A stretch of 64,000 nt of DNA from Mycobacterium triplex (GCF_000689255.1 NZ_HG964446.1:1230484-1294483); one strand, 5' to 3'; shown: positions 26,381 through 35,560, numbered from the stretch's first letter. The notes: a model not told the origin generated them from the letters alone. Program-made: numbers and translations.

Positions 26381-26386
26381 TACCGT
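26381..26386 (+). promoter_or_regulatory. Candidate -10 box of hemA
   Basis: TACCGT matches TANNNT and would give a leader of about 47 nt before the GTG at 26440. Confidence 0.35.
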
Positions 26387-26439
26387 AGACAGCAGTTCAG
26401 TTACTGGAGTAGCGAGGGAGCTGGCCAGGTGATGCTGCC

Positions 26440-27807
26440 GTGAGCATCTTGCTCTTCGGGGTTTCGCACCGTAGTGCGCCGGTCTCCGTTCTGGAACAAC
26501 TCAGCCTCGACGAATCCGACCGCAACAAGATCGTCGACCGGGTTTTGCAGTCGCCGCTGGTCACCGAGGCCATGGTGCTGTCGACATGCAACCGGGTCGA
26601 GGTCTACGCGGTGGTCGACGCGTTCCACGGCGGTTTGGCCGTAATCGGGCAGGTGCTGTCGGAATACTCCGGAATGACGATGGGCGACCTCACCCAGTAC
26701 GCCTACGTGCGCTACAGCGAGGCCGCCGTCGAGCACCTTTTTGCCGTTGCCAGCGGCCTGGACTCAGCGGTCATCGGCGAACAGCAGGTGCTCGGGCAGG
26801 TGCGCCGGGCCTACGCCGCCGCCGAGGCGAATCGCACGGTCGGGCGGGTGCTGCACGAGCTGGCCCAACGCGCGCTGTCGGTCGGCAAGCGGGTGCACTC
26901 CGAAACGGCCATCGACGCCGCCGGCGCCTCGGTCGTTTCGGTCGCGCTGGGCATGGCCGGACGCAAGGTGGACGGACTGTCGGGAAAAACCGCCGTCGTC
27001 GTCGGCGCCGGCGCGATGGGCGCGCTGTCGTCGGCCCACCTGATCCGGGCCGGCATCGACCGCATCGTGGTGCTCAACCGGTCGCTGGCCCGCGGGCAAC
27101 GACTGGTCCGCAAGATCCGCGAATCGGGCGTGCGCGCCCAGGCGATGACGTTGGACCGGCTCCCCGACGCACTGGCCGACGTCGACGTGGTGGTCAGCTG
27201 CACGGGGGCGGTGAGCCCCGTGGTCTCGCTGGCCGATGTCCACCACGCGCTGGCCGCCGCGCAGCGCGACGAAGCGGGCAACCCGCTGCTGATCTGCGAC
27301 CTGGGCATGCCGCGCGACGTCGATCCCGCCGTGGCCGGACTTCCCGGCGTCTGGGTCATCGACGTGGACCGCATCCAGCACGAACCCGCGGCTCACGCCG
27401 CCGCCGGCGACGTCGACGCCGCGCGCCACATCGTGGCCGCTGAGGTCGCCGCCTACCTGGCCGGACAGCGGATGGCCGAGGTGACCCCGACCGTGACCGC
27501 GTTGCGCCAGCGCGCCGCCGACGTCGTCGAAGCCGAGCTGCTGCGGCTGGAAAACCGGCTCCCCGGACTCGAGAGCGCCCAGCGCGAAGAGGTCGCCCGC
27601 ACGGTCCGGCGGGTGGTGGACAAGCTGCTGCACGCGCCCACGGTGCGGATCAAGCAACTCGCCAGCGCCCCTGGCGGTGACAGCTACGCCGAAGCCCTGC
27701 GCGAGCTTTTCGAACTCGACCAGACCGCCGTCGACGCCGTGGCTGCAGGTGAATTGCCAGTGGTGCCAACGGGATTCGACGCCGGCACGCAGCAATCCAC
27801 CGAGTAA
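26440..27807 (+). CDS. hemA: Glutamyl-tRNA reductase
   Basis: First enzyme of the C5 heme pathway; reduces Glu-tRNA(Glu) to glutamate-1-semialdehyde, which HemL then converts. SHRSAPV and the catalytic Cys50 in [11 protein letters not shown] form the tRNA/substrate site; [15 protein letters not shown] is the NADPH-binding motif; the C-terminal helical dimer domain runs to residue 455. GTG start. It heads the cluster hemA-hemC-hemD-hemB. Confidence 0.96.
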   Translation: MSILLFGVSHRSAPVSVLEQLSLDESDRNKIVDRVLQSPLVTEAMVLSTCNRVEVYAVVDAFHGGLAVIGQVLSEYSGMTMGDLTQYAYVRYSEAAVEHLFAVASGLDSAVIGEQQVLGQVRRAYAAAEANRTVGRVLHELAQRALSVGKRVHSETAIDAAGASVVSVALGMAGRKVDGLSGKTAVVVGAGAMGALSSAHLIRAGIDRIVVLNRSLARGQRLVRKIRESGVRAQAMTLDRLPDALADVDVVVSCTGAVSPVVSLADVHHALAAAQRDEAGNPLLICDLGMPRDVDPAVAGLPGVWVIDVDRIQHEPAAHAAAGDVDAARHIVAAEVAAYLAGQRMAEVTPTVTALRQRAADVVEAELLRLENRLPGLESAQREEVARTVRRVVDKLLHAPTVRIKQLASAPGGDSYAEALRELFELDQTAVDAVAAGELPVVPTGFDAGTQQSTE

Positions 27808-27821
27808 CCCGATTGGCGCAC

Positions 27822-28766
27822 GTGATCCGCATCGGCACGCGGGGCAGTCTGCTGGCCACCACCCAGGCCTCCGTCGTCAGAGACGCTCTCATTGCCAACG
27901 GTCACCCCGCGGAGTTGGTGATCATCAGCACAGCAGGCGACCGGTCGTCGGCGCCCATCGAAACGTTGGGTGTCGGCGCCTTCACCACCGCGCTGCGCGA
28001 GGCCATCCAGGACGGCCGCGTCGACGCCGCCGTGCACTCGCACAAGGATTTGCCGACCGCCGACGACCCGAGGTTCAACATCGCCGCCATACCGGCACGG
28101 AATGACCCGCGCGACGCGCTGGTGGCGCGCGACGGGCTGGTGCTCGGAGAGTTGCCGGCAGGTTCGCTGGTCGGCACGTCATCCCCGCGGCGGGCCGCAC
28201 AGCTTAGAGCATTGGGTCTCGGTTTGGAAATCCGCCCCCTACGAGGCAACCTAGATACCAGGTTGAACAGGGTAAGTAGTGGTGATCTAGACGCCATCGT
28301 GGTGGCCCGGGCCGGACTGGCTCGCCTGGGCCGGCTCGCTGATGTCACCGAGACGCTAGAGCCGGTGCAAATGTTGCCAGCACCGGCTCAGGGCGCGCTC
28401 GCCGTCGAGTGCCGCGCCGACGACAGCCGGCTGGCGGCGGTGCTGGCGGAGTTGGACGACTCCGACACGCGCGCGGCGGTCACCGCCGAGCGAGCCCTGT
28501 TGGCCGAACTGGAGGCGGGTTGCTCCGCACCGGTGGGAGCGATCGCCGAGGTGGTCGAGTCCATTGATGAGGACGGCCGGGTCTTCGACGAGCTGTCGCT
28601 GCGCGGTTGCGTGGCGGCGCTCGACGGATCCGACGTGATCCGCGCGTCCGGCATCGGCGCTCCCGGGCGGGCCCGGGAACTGGGGCTCTCGGTGGCCGCG
28701 GAGCTGCTGGAGCTGGGTGCGCAAGAGCTGATTGGGCAAGCGCGGCGAGACCCCGCGCACGAGTAA
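27822..28766 (+). CDS. hemC: Porphobilinogen deaminase (hydroxymethylbilane synthase)
   Basis: Polymerises four porphobilinogens into hydroxymethylbilane. [15 protein letters not shown] is the N-terminal signature, HSHKDLPT and [11 protein letters not shown] bind the growing chain, and Cys234 in [11 protein letters not shown] carries the dipyrromethane cofactor. The GTG at 27822 gives the N-terminus conserved in the family; a TTG at 27813 would add three residues. It follows hemA by 14 bp. Confidence 0.95.
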   Translation: MIRIGTRGSLLATTQASVVRDALIANGHPAELVIISTAGDRSSAPIETLGVGAFTTALREAIQDGRVDAAVHSHKDLPTADDPRFNIAAIPARNDPRDALVARDGLVLGELPAGSLVGTSSPRRAAQLRALGLGLEIRPLRGNLDTRLNRVSSGDLDAIVVARAGLARLGRLADVTETLEPVQMLPAPAQGALAVECRADDSRLAAVLAELDDSDTRAAVTAERALLAELEAGCSAPVGAIAEVVESIDEDGRVFDELSLRGCVAALDGSDVIRASGIGAPGRARELGLSVAAELLELGAQELIGQARRDPAHE

Positions 28767-28803
28767 CTGAATGACCTCAAAAAGGGATGACTTGGGAGCG
28801 ACA

Positions 28804-30474
28804 ATGACGACGCGAGGGCGCAAGCCGAGACCGGGCCGCATCACGTTCGTGGGTTCCGGCCCGGGTGATCCGGGATTGTTGACCACGCGGGCGGCCACCG
28901 TGCTGGCCAATGCGGCCCTGGTGTTCACCGATCCCGACGTACCCGAACCGGTGCTGGCGCTGATCGGCAAGGACCTGCCGCCCGTTTCGGGCCCGGCGCC
29001 CGCCGAACCGGCGCCCGCGACGACCGACGGATCACCCGACGCGGATTCGCCTCCGGCGGCGGCCACGGTGCTGTCCGGTGGAGCCGACATCCGTCCGGCG
29101 CTGGGTGAGCCCGCCGAGGTCGCCAAGACACTGACCGCGGAGGCCCGCACGGGTGTCGACGTGGTGCGACTGGTTTCCGGTGACCCGCTGACGCTCGACG
29201 CGGTGATCAGCGAGGTGAACGCCGTCGCGCGCACCCACCTGCCCGTGGAGATCGTGCCGGGGCTGTCGTCGACGAGCGCGGTGCCGACCTACGCGGGTCT
29301 GCCGCTGGGCTCCTCGCACACGGTGGCCGACGTGCGCGACCCGCAGGTGGATTGGGAAGCCTTGGCGGCGGCCCCCGGGCCGCTGATCCTGCAGGCCACC
29401 CCGACGCATCTGGCCGACGCGGCCCGCGCGCTGATCGAGCACGAACTGGCCGACACCACGCCGTGCGTGGTCACCGCCCAGGGCACCACCTGTCAGCAGC
29501 GTTCGATCGAAACCACGCTGCACGGGTTGACCGATGCGGCCGTCGTGGCCGGCGCCGGCGACCCCGCTGGCCCGCTGACCGGACCGCTGGTGGTCACCAT
29601 CGGCAAGACGGTGCACAGCCGGTCGAAGCTGAACTGGTGGGAGAGCCGGGCGCTGTACGGCTGGACCGTGTTGGTGCCGCGCACCAAGGACCAGGCCGGC
29701 GAGATGAGCGAGCGGCTGACGTCCTACGGCGCGCTGCCGGTCGAGGTGCCGACCATCGCGGTCGAGCCCCCGCGCAGCCCCGCCCAGATGGAGCGGGCCG
29801 TCAAGGGATTGGTCGACGGCCGGTTCCAGTGGGTGGTGTTCACCTCCACCAACGCGGTGCGCGCGGTGTGGGAGAAGTTCGGGGAGTTCGGGCTGGACGC
29901 CCGCGCCTTCTCCGGTGTGAAGATCGCCTGCGTCGGTGAGTCGACGGCCGACCGGGTCCGGGCCTTCGGGATCAGTCCCGAGCTGGTGCCGGCCGGGGAG
30001 CAGTCCTCGCTGGGGCTGCTGGACGACTTTCCGGAGTATGACAGCATTTTCGATCCGGTCAACCGGGTGTTGCTGCCGCGTGCCGACATCGCCACCGAGA
30101 CGCTGGCCGAGGGCCTGCGCGAACGTGGTTGGGAGATCGAGGATGTCACCGCGTACCGGACGGTTCGGGCGGCACCGCCGCCGGCTGCCACCCGCGAGAT
30201 GATCAAGACGGGCGGCTTCGACGCGGTGTGCTTCACCTCCAGCTCGACGGTGCGCAACCTGGTCGGCATCGCCGGTAAACCCCACGCGCGCACCATCATT
30301 GCCTGCATCGGTCCCAAGACGGCCGAGACCGCCGCCGAGTTTGGCCTGCGGGTGGATGTGCAGCCCGAAACCGCTGCCGTCGGCCCGCTGGTCGACGCGC
30401 TGGCCGAACACGCCGCGCGGTTGCGCGCCGAGGGTGCGCTGCCGCCGCCGCGTAAGAAGAGCCGCAGGCGCTAG
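28804..30474 (+). CDS. hemD: Uroporphyrinogen-III synthase fused to an SUMT-like domain
   Basis: A 556-residue two-domain protein. The N-terminal half resembles uroporphyrinogen-III C-methyltransferase (ITFVGSGPGDPGLLTTRAA, LVSGDPLTLDAV, IVPGLSS), interrupted by a Pro/Ala-rich insert around residues 55-90. The C-terminal half, from about residue 280 (LYGWTVLVPRTKDQAGEMS), is HemD, which cyclises hydroxymethylbilane. The fusion is normal for mycobacteria. ATG 28804 has GGGAG five bases upstream; ATG 28771 does not. Confidence 0.92.
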   Translation: MTTRGRKPRPGRITFVGSGPGDPGLLTTRAATVLANAALVFTDPDVPEPVLALIGKDLPPVSGPAPAEPAPATTDGSPDADSPPAAATVLSGGADIRPALGEPAEVAKTLTAEARTGVDVVRLVSGDPLTLDAVISEVNAVARTHLPVEIVPGLSSTSAVPTYAGLPLGSSHTVADVRDPQVDWEALAAAPGPLILQATPTHLADAARALIEHELADTTPCVVTAQGTTCQQRSIETTLHGLTDAAVVAGAGDPAGPLTGPLVVTIGKTVHSRSKLNWWESRALYGWTVLVPRTKDQAGEMSERLTSYGALPVEVPTIAVEPPRSPAQMERAVKGLVDGRFQWVVFTSTNAVRAVWEKFGEFGLDARAFSGVKIACVGESTADRVRAFGISPELVPAGEQSSLGLLDDFPEYDSIFDPVNRVLLPRADIATETLAEGLRERGWEIEDVTAYRTVRAAPPPAATREMIKTGGFDAVCFTSSSTVRNLVGIAGKPHARTIIACIGPKTAETAAEFGLRVDVQPETAAVGPLVDALAEHAARLRAEGALPPPRKKSRRR

Positions 30475-30514
30475 CTCGTGGCGATCGCAAGCGCGGCGCA
30501 GCCGGGCGCAGTCC

Positions 30515-30557
30515 CCCGCAAGCGGGAGGTGCCCCCGGGTCGCCACGGGAGCCCGTG
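30515..30557 (+). promoter_or_regulatory. Hairpins over the hemB translation start
   Basis: CCCGC-AA-GCGGG (30515-30526) is followed by CACGGG-AG-CCCGTG (30544-30557). The second hairpin contains the GGGAG Shine-Dalgarno site and ends just before the ATG at 30558, so it could lower translation of hemB. The GTCCCCCGCAAGCGGGAGGT stretch looks like a short mycobacterial intergenic repeat. Confidence 0.4.
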
Positions 30558-31538
30558 ATGGCCTACCCGCGGCAGCGCCCGCGTCGGCTCCGTTCCACCC
30601 CGGCGTTGCGTCGCCTGGTGGCGCAAACATCGTTGGAGCCAAGGCATTTGGTGCTGCCGATGTTCGTCGCCGACGGGATCGACGAACCGCTGCCGATCCC
30701 GTCCATGCCCGACGTCGTGCAGCACACCCGCGAGTCGCTGCGCCGCGCGGCCGCCGATGCGGTGGCAGCCGGAGTGGGCGGGCTGATGCTGTTCGGTGTG
30801 CCGCTTGACGAGGACAAGGATGCGACCGGCTCGGCCGGTACTGACCCCGACGGCATCCTCAATGTCGCCCTTCGCGACCTGGCCAAGGATCTCGGTGACG
30901 CGACGGTGTTGATGGCCGACACCTGCCTGGACGAGTTCACCGACCACGGTCACTGCGGCGTTCTCGACGCCCGCGGTCGGGTCGACAATGACACCACTCT
31001 GCGGCGATACGTGAAATTGGCTGTGGCGCAAGCAGAGTCAGGCGCACATGTGGTGGGTCCGAGCGGGATGATGGACGGGCAGGTGGGCGCGATTCGTGAC
31101 GGCCTGGACGCCGCGGGCTACACCGATGTGGTGATCTTGGCCTACGCCGCGAAGTTCGCTTCGGCGTTCTACGGACCGTTCCGGGAAGCGGTGAGCTCCA
31201 GCCTGTCCGGCGACCGTCGCACCTACCAACAAGAACCCGGCAACGCCCGAGAAGCGGTGCGCGAGATCGAATTGGACATCGACGAGGGCGCCGACATCAT
31301 CATGGTCAAGCCCGCGATGAGCTACCTCGACGTGGTGGCCGCCGCCGCGGAGGTTTCGCCGGTGCCGGTGGCCGCCTATCAGGTGTCGGGAGAGTACGCG
31401 ATGATTTGCGCTGCGGCAGCGAACAATTGGATCGACAGGCGCGCCGCCGCGCTCGAATCGTTGATCAGCGTTCGCCGCGCCGGTGCCGATATCGTGCTGA
31501 CCTATTTTGCCGCGGAGGCGGCGGGTTGGCTTTCCTAG
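30558..31538 (+). CDS. hemB: Delta-aminolevulinic acid dehydratase (porphobilinogen synthase)
   Basis: Condenses two aminolevulinates into porphobilinogen. Both active-site lysines are visible, in LAYAAKFASAFYGPF and IIMVKPAMSYLD. DTCLDEFTDHGHCGVL holds the metal-site region; it has Asp and Thr where zinc-type enzymes have extra Cys, so a magnesium-dependent enzyme is likely. Start ATG 30558 is preferred over GTG 30555 by spacing to GGGAG. 326 residues, normal size. Confidence 0.95.
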   Translation: MAYPRQRPRRLRSTPALRRLVAQTSLEPRHLVLPMFVADGIDEPLPIPSMPDVVQHTRESLRRAAADAVAAGVGGLMLFGVPLDEDKDATGSAGTDPDGILNVALRDLAKDLGDATVLMADTCLDEFTDHGHCGVLDARGRVDNDTTLRRYVKLAVAQAESGAHVVGPSGMMDGQVGAIRDGLDAAGYTDVVILAYAAKFASAFYGPFREAVSSSLSGDRRTYQQEPGNAREAVREIELDIDEGADIIMVKPAMSYLDVVAAAAEVSPVPVAAYQVSGEYAMICAAAANNWIDRRAAALESLISVRRAGADIVLTYFAAEAAGWLS

Positions 31539-31578
31539 CGGCCGCATCGGCGGTAGACAATCAGGGGATGAGGCTCCG

Positions 31579-32130
31579 ATGACCACAGCGAGAAATGGCG
31601 ACCCCAAGCCGTTGTTCTACGAGTCCGGCGCCAGCTGGCTGTGGGTGTTGAGCGGTCCGGCCGCGGCGGCGTCGATGATCCTGATCGAAATATGGAGTGG
31701 CGCAGCGATTTCGTTGTGGGTCCCGGCGATCTTTCTGGTGATGGTGTCGGCGTTCGTGGCGCTGCAGGTGAAGGCCGCGCGGATCCACGTCTCCGTCGAA
31801 TTGACCCAGGACGCCCTGCGCCAGGGCACCGAGACCATCCTGGTGCGCGAGATCGTCAAAGTGTTTCCCGAACCGGAGAATCCGGTGAAATCCGGCCGGG
31901 CGCTGGCGAAGTGGCAGGAGGCGCGCGCGCTCGGCGAGCTGGTCGGGGTGCCGCGCGGTCGGACGGGGATCGGGCTCAAGCTCACCGAGGGCCGCACCGC
32001 GCAGGCCTGGGCGAAACGCCATCGTCATCTTCGGGATGCGTTGACGCCGCTGGTTCAGGAACGGGTGGAGCCGGCCCGGTCCGATGCCGCCGACCTCGAT
32101 CACAACGACGATCCCGGATCCGAGCTGTGA
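31579..32130 (+). CDS. DUF3093 membrane protein (Rv0513-like)
   Basis: A 183-residue protein with two membrane helices close together at about residues 16-65 (LWVLSGPAAAASMILIEIW and ISLWVPAIFLVMVSAFVAL) followed by a cytoplasmic beta-rich domain with EIVKVFPEPENPVKSGRAL. The function of DUF3093 is unknown. It lies 40 bp after hemB and overlaps the next gene, so it is probably in the heme operon. Confidence 0.85.
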   Translation: MTTARNGDPKPLFYESGASWLWVLSGPAAAASMILIEIWSGAAISLWVPAIFLVMVSAFVALQVKAARIHVSVELTQDALRQGTETILVREIVKVFPEPENPVKSGRALAKWQEARALGELVGVPRGRTGIGLKLTEGRTAQAWAKRHRHLRDALTPLVQERVEPARSDAADLDHNDDPGSEL

Positions 32131-32387
32131 TGGCCCGCTATCGAGCGCTGGCCGAACTTGTGGTGGCCTGCCTGGCACTGGTGGGTGTCGCGGTGAGCTG
32201 GTTGCACGCGCGGCACATCGTCAATGTCGCGCCGGTCATGGACGGGCAGCCGTCGACCACGGCTTTGGTGTACAACCCTCAGTGGCTGCTGCTGGCCATG
32301 CTGCTGGCGATGATCGCCGGCGTGCTGGCGGTCCTCGGGTTCGCGAGGCTGTGGCGCGTCCGCCGCGGCGTTACGCCGTCTTCCTGA
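32130..32387 (+). CDS. Small two-helix membrane protein (Rv0514-like)
   Basis: An 85-residue protein with two membrane helices, LVVACLALVGVAVSWLH and WLLLAMLLAMIAGVLAVLGF, and an external loop between them. Function unknown. The ATG shares its A with the stop of the DUF3093 gene (TGATG). GTG 32127 is an in-frame alternative. It converges on the STAS gene with a 17-bp overlap. Confidence 0.82.
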   Translation: MARYRALAELVVACLALVGVAVSWLHARHIVNVAPVMDGQPSTTALVYNPQWLLLAMLLAMIAGVLAVLGFARLWRVRRGVTPSS

Positions 32388-32802
32388 TCAGCGGCAGGGC
32401 CAGCCGGCGGCGGTAGACGACGGCGTCGGCCAGGTCGCAGAACGCCTCGGGCACCGAGTGCGCAGTCGGAAACACGGCATCGCCGTCACCGGCGACCAGC
32501 TGCTCGATCACGTCGGCGCCGGCGACCAGTGTCCACTCCATCCCGGCCCGGCGGCAGTCCTCGTCGAACGTGTAGAGAAGCGAGAAGCCGGCACCGGCGA
32601 AGTGGCTCACGGCGCTGATGTCGAGCACCAGCGGATTGTCCCCGACGATGAAACGGCGCAGGCAGTCGCTGACCCGGTCGACGTTGACGGCGTCGATCTC
32701 ACCCCGGATCGTCACCACCGTGGCGAGGTGGCGGCAGTGTGCGCGAACCTGGGCGCCACCACAGTCGAGGCCGCCCTGTCGAGTGGTCATCGCGATCGTC
32801 AT
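32371..32802 (-). CDS. STAS-domain anti-anti-sigma factor-like protein (Rv0516c-like)
   Basis: A 143-residue STAS protein. VTIRGEIDAVNVDRVSDCL and PLVLDISAVSHFAGAGFSLL form the core. The usual acceptor motif D-S-S-G reads A-G-A-G here, so the classic phosphorylation site is absent; the M. tuberculosis protein has S-G-A-G. Rv0516c is instead phosphorylated by PknD on Thr2, and with the ATG at 32802 the product starts MTIAM, keeping Thr2. A longer start at 32877 would lose that. In M. tuberculosis it modulates the sigma F network during osmotic stress. Confidence 0.82.
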   Translation of the reverse strand: MTIAMTTRQGGLDCGGAQVRAHCRHLATVVTIRGEIDAVNVDRVSDCLRRFIVGDNPLVLDISAVSHFAGAGFSLLYTFDEDCRRAGMEWTLVAGADVIEQLVAGDGDAVFPTAHSVPEAFCDLADAVVYRRRLALPLIRKTA

Positions 32803-32891
32803 GAACGCCCCAATCCCCGTGCTGTTGCGCAGGCCGACACGCCGCCGACCGAAGCTAGCTACAACGTTGCCCGCCAAACTTAAGGAGACCG

Positions 32892-32909
32892 ACAGTTACG
32901 TCTAACTGT
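32892..32909. promoter_or_regulatory. Perfect 7-bp inverted repeat upstream of the STAS gene
   Basis: ACAGTTA-CGTC-TAACTGT is an 18-bp operator-like palindrome about 90 bp upstream of the STAS gene and 200 bp upstream of the divergent acyltransferase gene. It lies in an AT-richer stretch. The binding protein is unknown. Confidence 0.45.
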
Positions 32910-33109
32910 TTGCTAAAAAGCCGACGGCCCGGTGCGTGCGGAGGTATACGCGCGGGGGCGCACCGTCGCCGTCACACGATCCGGGCGGCCGCGCTGTTAG
33001 GCTGCTCTGGCTACCGGTTGCGAGTCGGGGGGCTTGGGATAGGGCGAAATGCCCGGTCAGCCGGGTGAGAAGGCGAACGAAACTACCACGTCCAGGACGA
33101 AAGAGCATC

Positions 33110-34372
33110 GTGCGCATCCGAGAGAACAAGGGAGAGATCAAGGGCGAGATCAAGGCCCTGACGGGACTCCGGATCGTCGCCGCGGTGTGGGTGGTGCTGT
33201 TTCATTTTCGGCCGATGCTGAGCGACATCTCGCCCGATTTCCGCGAGACCCTGGCGCCGGTGCTCAACTGCGGCGCGCAAGGCGTCGACCTGTTCTTCAT
33301 CCTCAGCGGGTTCGTGCTGACCTGGAACTACCTCGACCGGATGGGCCGGTCCTGGTCGACGCGCGAGACGCTGCATTTCCTGTGGCTGCGGCTGGCCCGG
33401 GTGTGGCCGGTTTATCTGGTCACGATGCACCTGGCCGCGCTGCTGGTCATCGGTTCGCTGCACGTCGGCCACGTGCCACTGCCCGAGGCCAACGACCTCA
33501 CCGCGGTCGGCTACATACGCCAGGTGCTGCTCGTGCAGTTGTGGTTCGAGCCGTTCTTCGACGGCACCAGCTGGGACGGGCCGGCCTGGTCGATCAGCGC
33601 CGAGTGGCTGGCCTACCTGCTGTTCGGTGTGCTCGCCCTGGTGATCTTCCGGATGAAGCTGGCCACCCGGGCGCGCACCCTGATGTGGCTGGCCGTCACG
33701 GCCTCGCTCCCGCCGGTGGTGATGTTGTTGGCCAGCGGACACTTCTACACGCCGTGGAGCTGGCTGCCGCGGATCGTGACGCAGTTCGCCGCGGGGGCGC
33801 TGGCGTGCGCCGCCGTGCGCCGGCTGCGGCTGACCGACCGTGGTCGCCACATGGCCGGATACATTTCGCTGCTGCTGCTGGTCGCCGTGGTGGGTGTCCT
33901 GTATTGGTTTGACGCCCATCCGATCAGCGGGGTCGTGGAAAACGACAGCGGCGGCGTGGTCGACGTGCTGTTCGTCCCGCTGGTGATCACGCTGGCGGTC
34001 GGCCTGGGCAGCCTGCCCAGGCTGCTGTCTACCCGGGTGATGGTCTACGGCGGGCAGATCTCGTTCTGCCTGTACATGGTGCATGAGCTGGTGCACACGT
34101 CCTGGGGATGGGCGGTCGAGCAATTCCGCCTCACGCCGTGGGAGCCCGATTCGCCCTGGAAGTGGAACGTGCTGGGCCTTTTCGCGATCGCCCTGGCGCT
34201 GTCCAGCCTGCTGTATCACGTCGTGGAGGAGCCCGCCCGACGCTGGATGCGCAGGATGGTCGACGTCCGTCCCGCCGCTCAGCCCACCGAGTCCACCGTC
34301 GAGTCCACCGCGGCCAAGGTGCACCAGATCGACGGCGGCCTGGAACCCGTCACCGAGCGCACAGCTTCCTGA
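33110..34372 (+). CDS. Membrane acyltransferase-3 family protein (Rv0517-like)
   Basis: A 420-residue AT3 acyltransferase with about ten membrane helices. Conserved blocks are ALTGLRIVAAVWVVLFHF (with the catalytic His), GVDLFFILSGFVLTWNY, and FCLYMVHELVHT. AT3 proteins move acyl groups across the membrane onto glycans or lipids. It lacks an SGNH domain of its own, but a separate SGNH protein is encoded next to it. The GTG at 33110 is preceded by GAAAGAG and gives the length of Rv0517; the open frame extends further upstream. Confidence 0.88.
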   Translation: MRIRENKGEIKGEIKALTGLRIVAAVWVVLFHFRPMLSDISPDFRETLAPVLNCGAQGVDLFFILSGFVLTWNYLDRMGRSWSTRETLHFLWLRLARVWPVYLVTMHLAALLVIGSLHVGHVPLPEANDLTAVGYIRQVLLVQLWFEPFFDGTSWDGPAWSISAEWLAYLLFGVLALVIFRMKLATRARTLMWLAVTASLPPVVMLLASGHFYTPWSWLPRIVTQFAAGALACAAVRRLRLTDRGRHMAGYISLLLLVAVVGVLYWFDAHPISGVVENDSGGVVDVLFVPLVITLAVGLGSLPRLLSTRVMVYGGQISFCLYMVHELVHTSWGWAVEQFRLTPWEPDSPWKWNVLGLFAIALALSSLLYHVVEEPARRWMRRMVDVRPAAQPTESTVESTAAKVHQIDGGLEPVTERTAS

Positions 34373-34591
34373 GTACCTGCGAATCATGCTGTGCCCCATG
34401 ACCTCTCAGACGTGGGTTCGACGATGGTAGTAGCGCCGCCCTGGTAGTTTGGGGCATGCTGATCGACTCGGTCCTGGATCACACATGCGCAACAGCGCGT
34501 TGACGACCGGTTCGCGTCGGTTATTCGTACGATTTCCGGTGGTCGGTGCACTGAAAGGCCATGCCGTGCCCGGGGGGAGGTGGAGGTAGGA

Positions 34592-35287
34592 GTGAGTCGT
34601 CTGGCCGCGTTGGTCGTCAACCTCGCCCTGCTGGTCGGCCTGCTCTTCGAAGCCGTGGCACACCCGGCACGGGCGCGGCCCTACGAGGTGTTGACGCTGG
34701 ATGGCCGGCTGACCCACATCGCGGTGGTCGGCGACTCGTATACGACCGGCACCGACGAGGGTGGCCTGGGGCCGAACGCATGGACCGCCCTGACCTGGCA
34801 GACGCTCACCAAGCGAGGTCTGCAGATCGACGCCGATGTGGCGGCCGAGGGCAGAGCGGGCTATGCCGTGCCCGGCGACCACGGCAGCATCTTCGAGGAT
34901 CTGACCGTCAGGTCGGTCAAAGCCGACGACGTGCTGGTGGTGTTTTTCGGCTCCCGCAACGACCAGGGCAGCGACCCCGGCCTGCTGGCCGGCCGGGCAC
35001 GCGACACCTTCCAGGTCGCGCGCATCCTGGCACCGACGGCCAGATTCCTGGTGATCGGGCCACCCTGGCCGACCGCCGATGTGCCACCGGACATCTTGCA
35101 GATCCGCGACATACTCAACTCCGAGGCCCGCGCCGCGGGGGCGGCGTTCGTAGACCCGATCGGCGCCCACTGGTTCGTCGACAGGCCAGACCTGATCGGC
35201 CCAGATGGCGTGCACCCCAACGACGCCGGGCATCGGTACATGGCCGACAAGATTGCACCGCTGATTCGCACGCAGCTATTCAGGTAG
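34592..35287 (+). CDS. Secreted SGNH/GDSL hydrolase (Rv0518-like)
   Basis: A 231-residue exported esterase-type protein. A signal peptide (LAALVVNLALLVGLLFEAVA, cleavage near AHPARA) precedes the SGNH blocks: VVGDSYTTGTDEGG (Ser nucleophile), GYAVPGDHG, FGSRNDQG (Asn) and DGVHPNDAGHRYM (Asp-His). The GTG at 34592 follows GGAGG by five bases. It sits 219 bp after the AT3 gene and may work with it as a split acyl-transfer pair. Confidence 0.88.
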   Translation: MSRLAALVVNLALLVGLLFEAVAHPARARPYEVLTLDGRLTHIAVVGDSYTTGTDEGGLGPNAWTALTWQTLTKRGLQIDADVAAEGRAGYAVPGDHGSIFEDLTVRSVKADDVLVVFFGSRNDQGSDPGLLAGRARDTFQVARILAPTARFLVIGPPWPTADVPPDILQIRDILNSEARAAGAAFVDPIGAHWFVDRPDLIGPDGVHPNDAGHRYMADKIAPLIRTQLFR

Positions 35288-35363
35288 CGAAGCACTCAGA
35301 CGTACGGCTGGCTTCGCGTCAAAGTGCCAGCCGCGCAAGGCTTTACACGCCAATCGTGGGCGA

Positions 35364-35480
35364 TCAGTCTTCTGCGTGCCGCTCGTAGTCCCACTGCTCC
35401 AGGCGAGCTTGCAGCTGCATCACGCCAATTCCGACGACTGGCGTAGCAGCCGCGATGCAGACCAACAACAGCGGGGACAT
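35364..35480 (-). CDS. 38-residue membrane microprotein
   Basis: MSPLLLVCIAAATPVVGIGV forms one membrane helix, followed by an amphipathic, charged tail MQLQARLEQWDYERHAED. A GGAGG site lies six bases before the ATG (complement of 35487-35491). The gene is below the size limit of usual gene calling. The N-out, C-in topology with a conserved-looking WDYERHAED tail is like small mycobacterial membrane peptides, but I cannot name it. It lies between the SGNH hydrolase and the fused acyltransferase genes. Confidence 0.7.
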   Translation of the reverse strand: MSPLLLVCIAAATPVVGIGVMQLQARLEQWDYERHAED

Positions 35481-35560
35481 TTCAAACCTCCAAAACCCTT
35501 ACATTCGTAACACGTTCGGTTTCGTGGCGGGGTTCATTCGCAAAGAAAGTCATCGCAACG

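Noticed and set aside
26428..26442. Leader peptide ending at the hemA start (GTG ATG CTG CCG TGA)
   Set aside because: Only four codons and no independent ribosome-binding site; likely chance overlap.
31539..33109. Insertion sequence or 13E12 repeat between the heme operon and the acyltransferase
   Set aside because: M. tuberculosis has such a gene here, but no transposase-like or 13E12 protein is encoded in this window.
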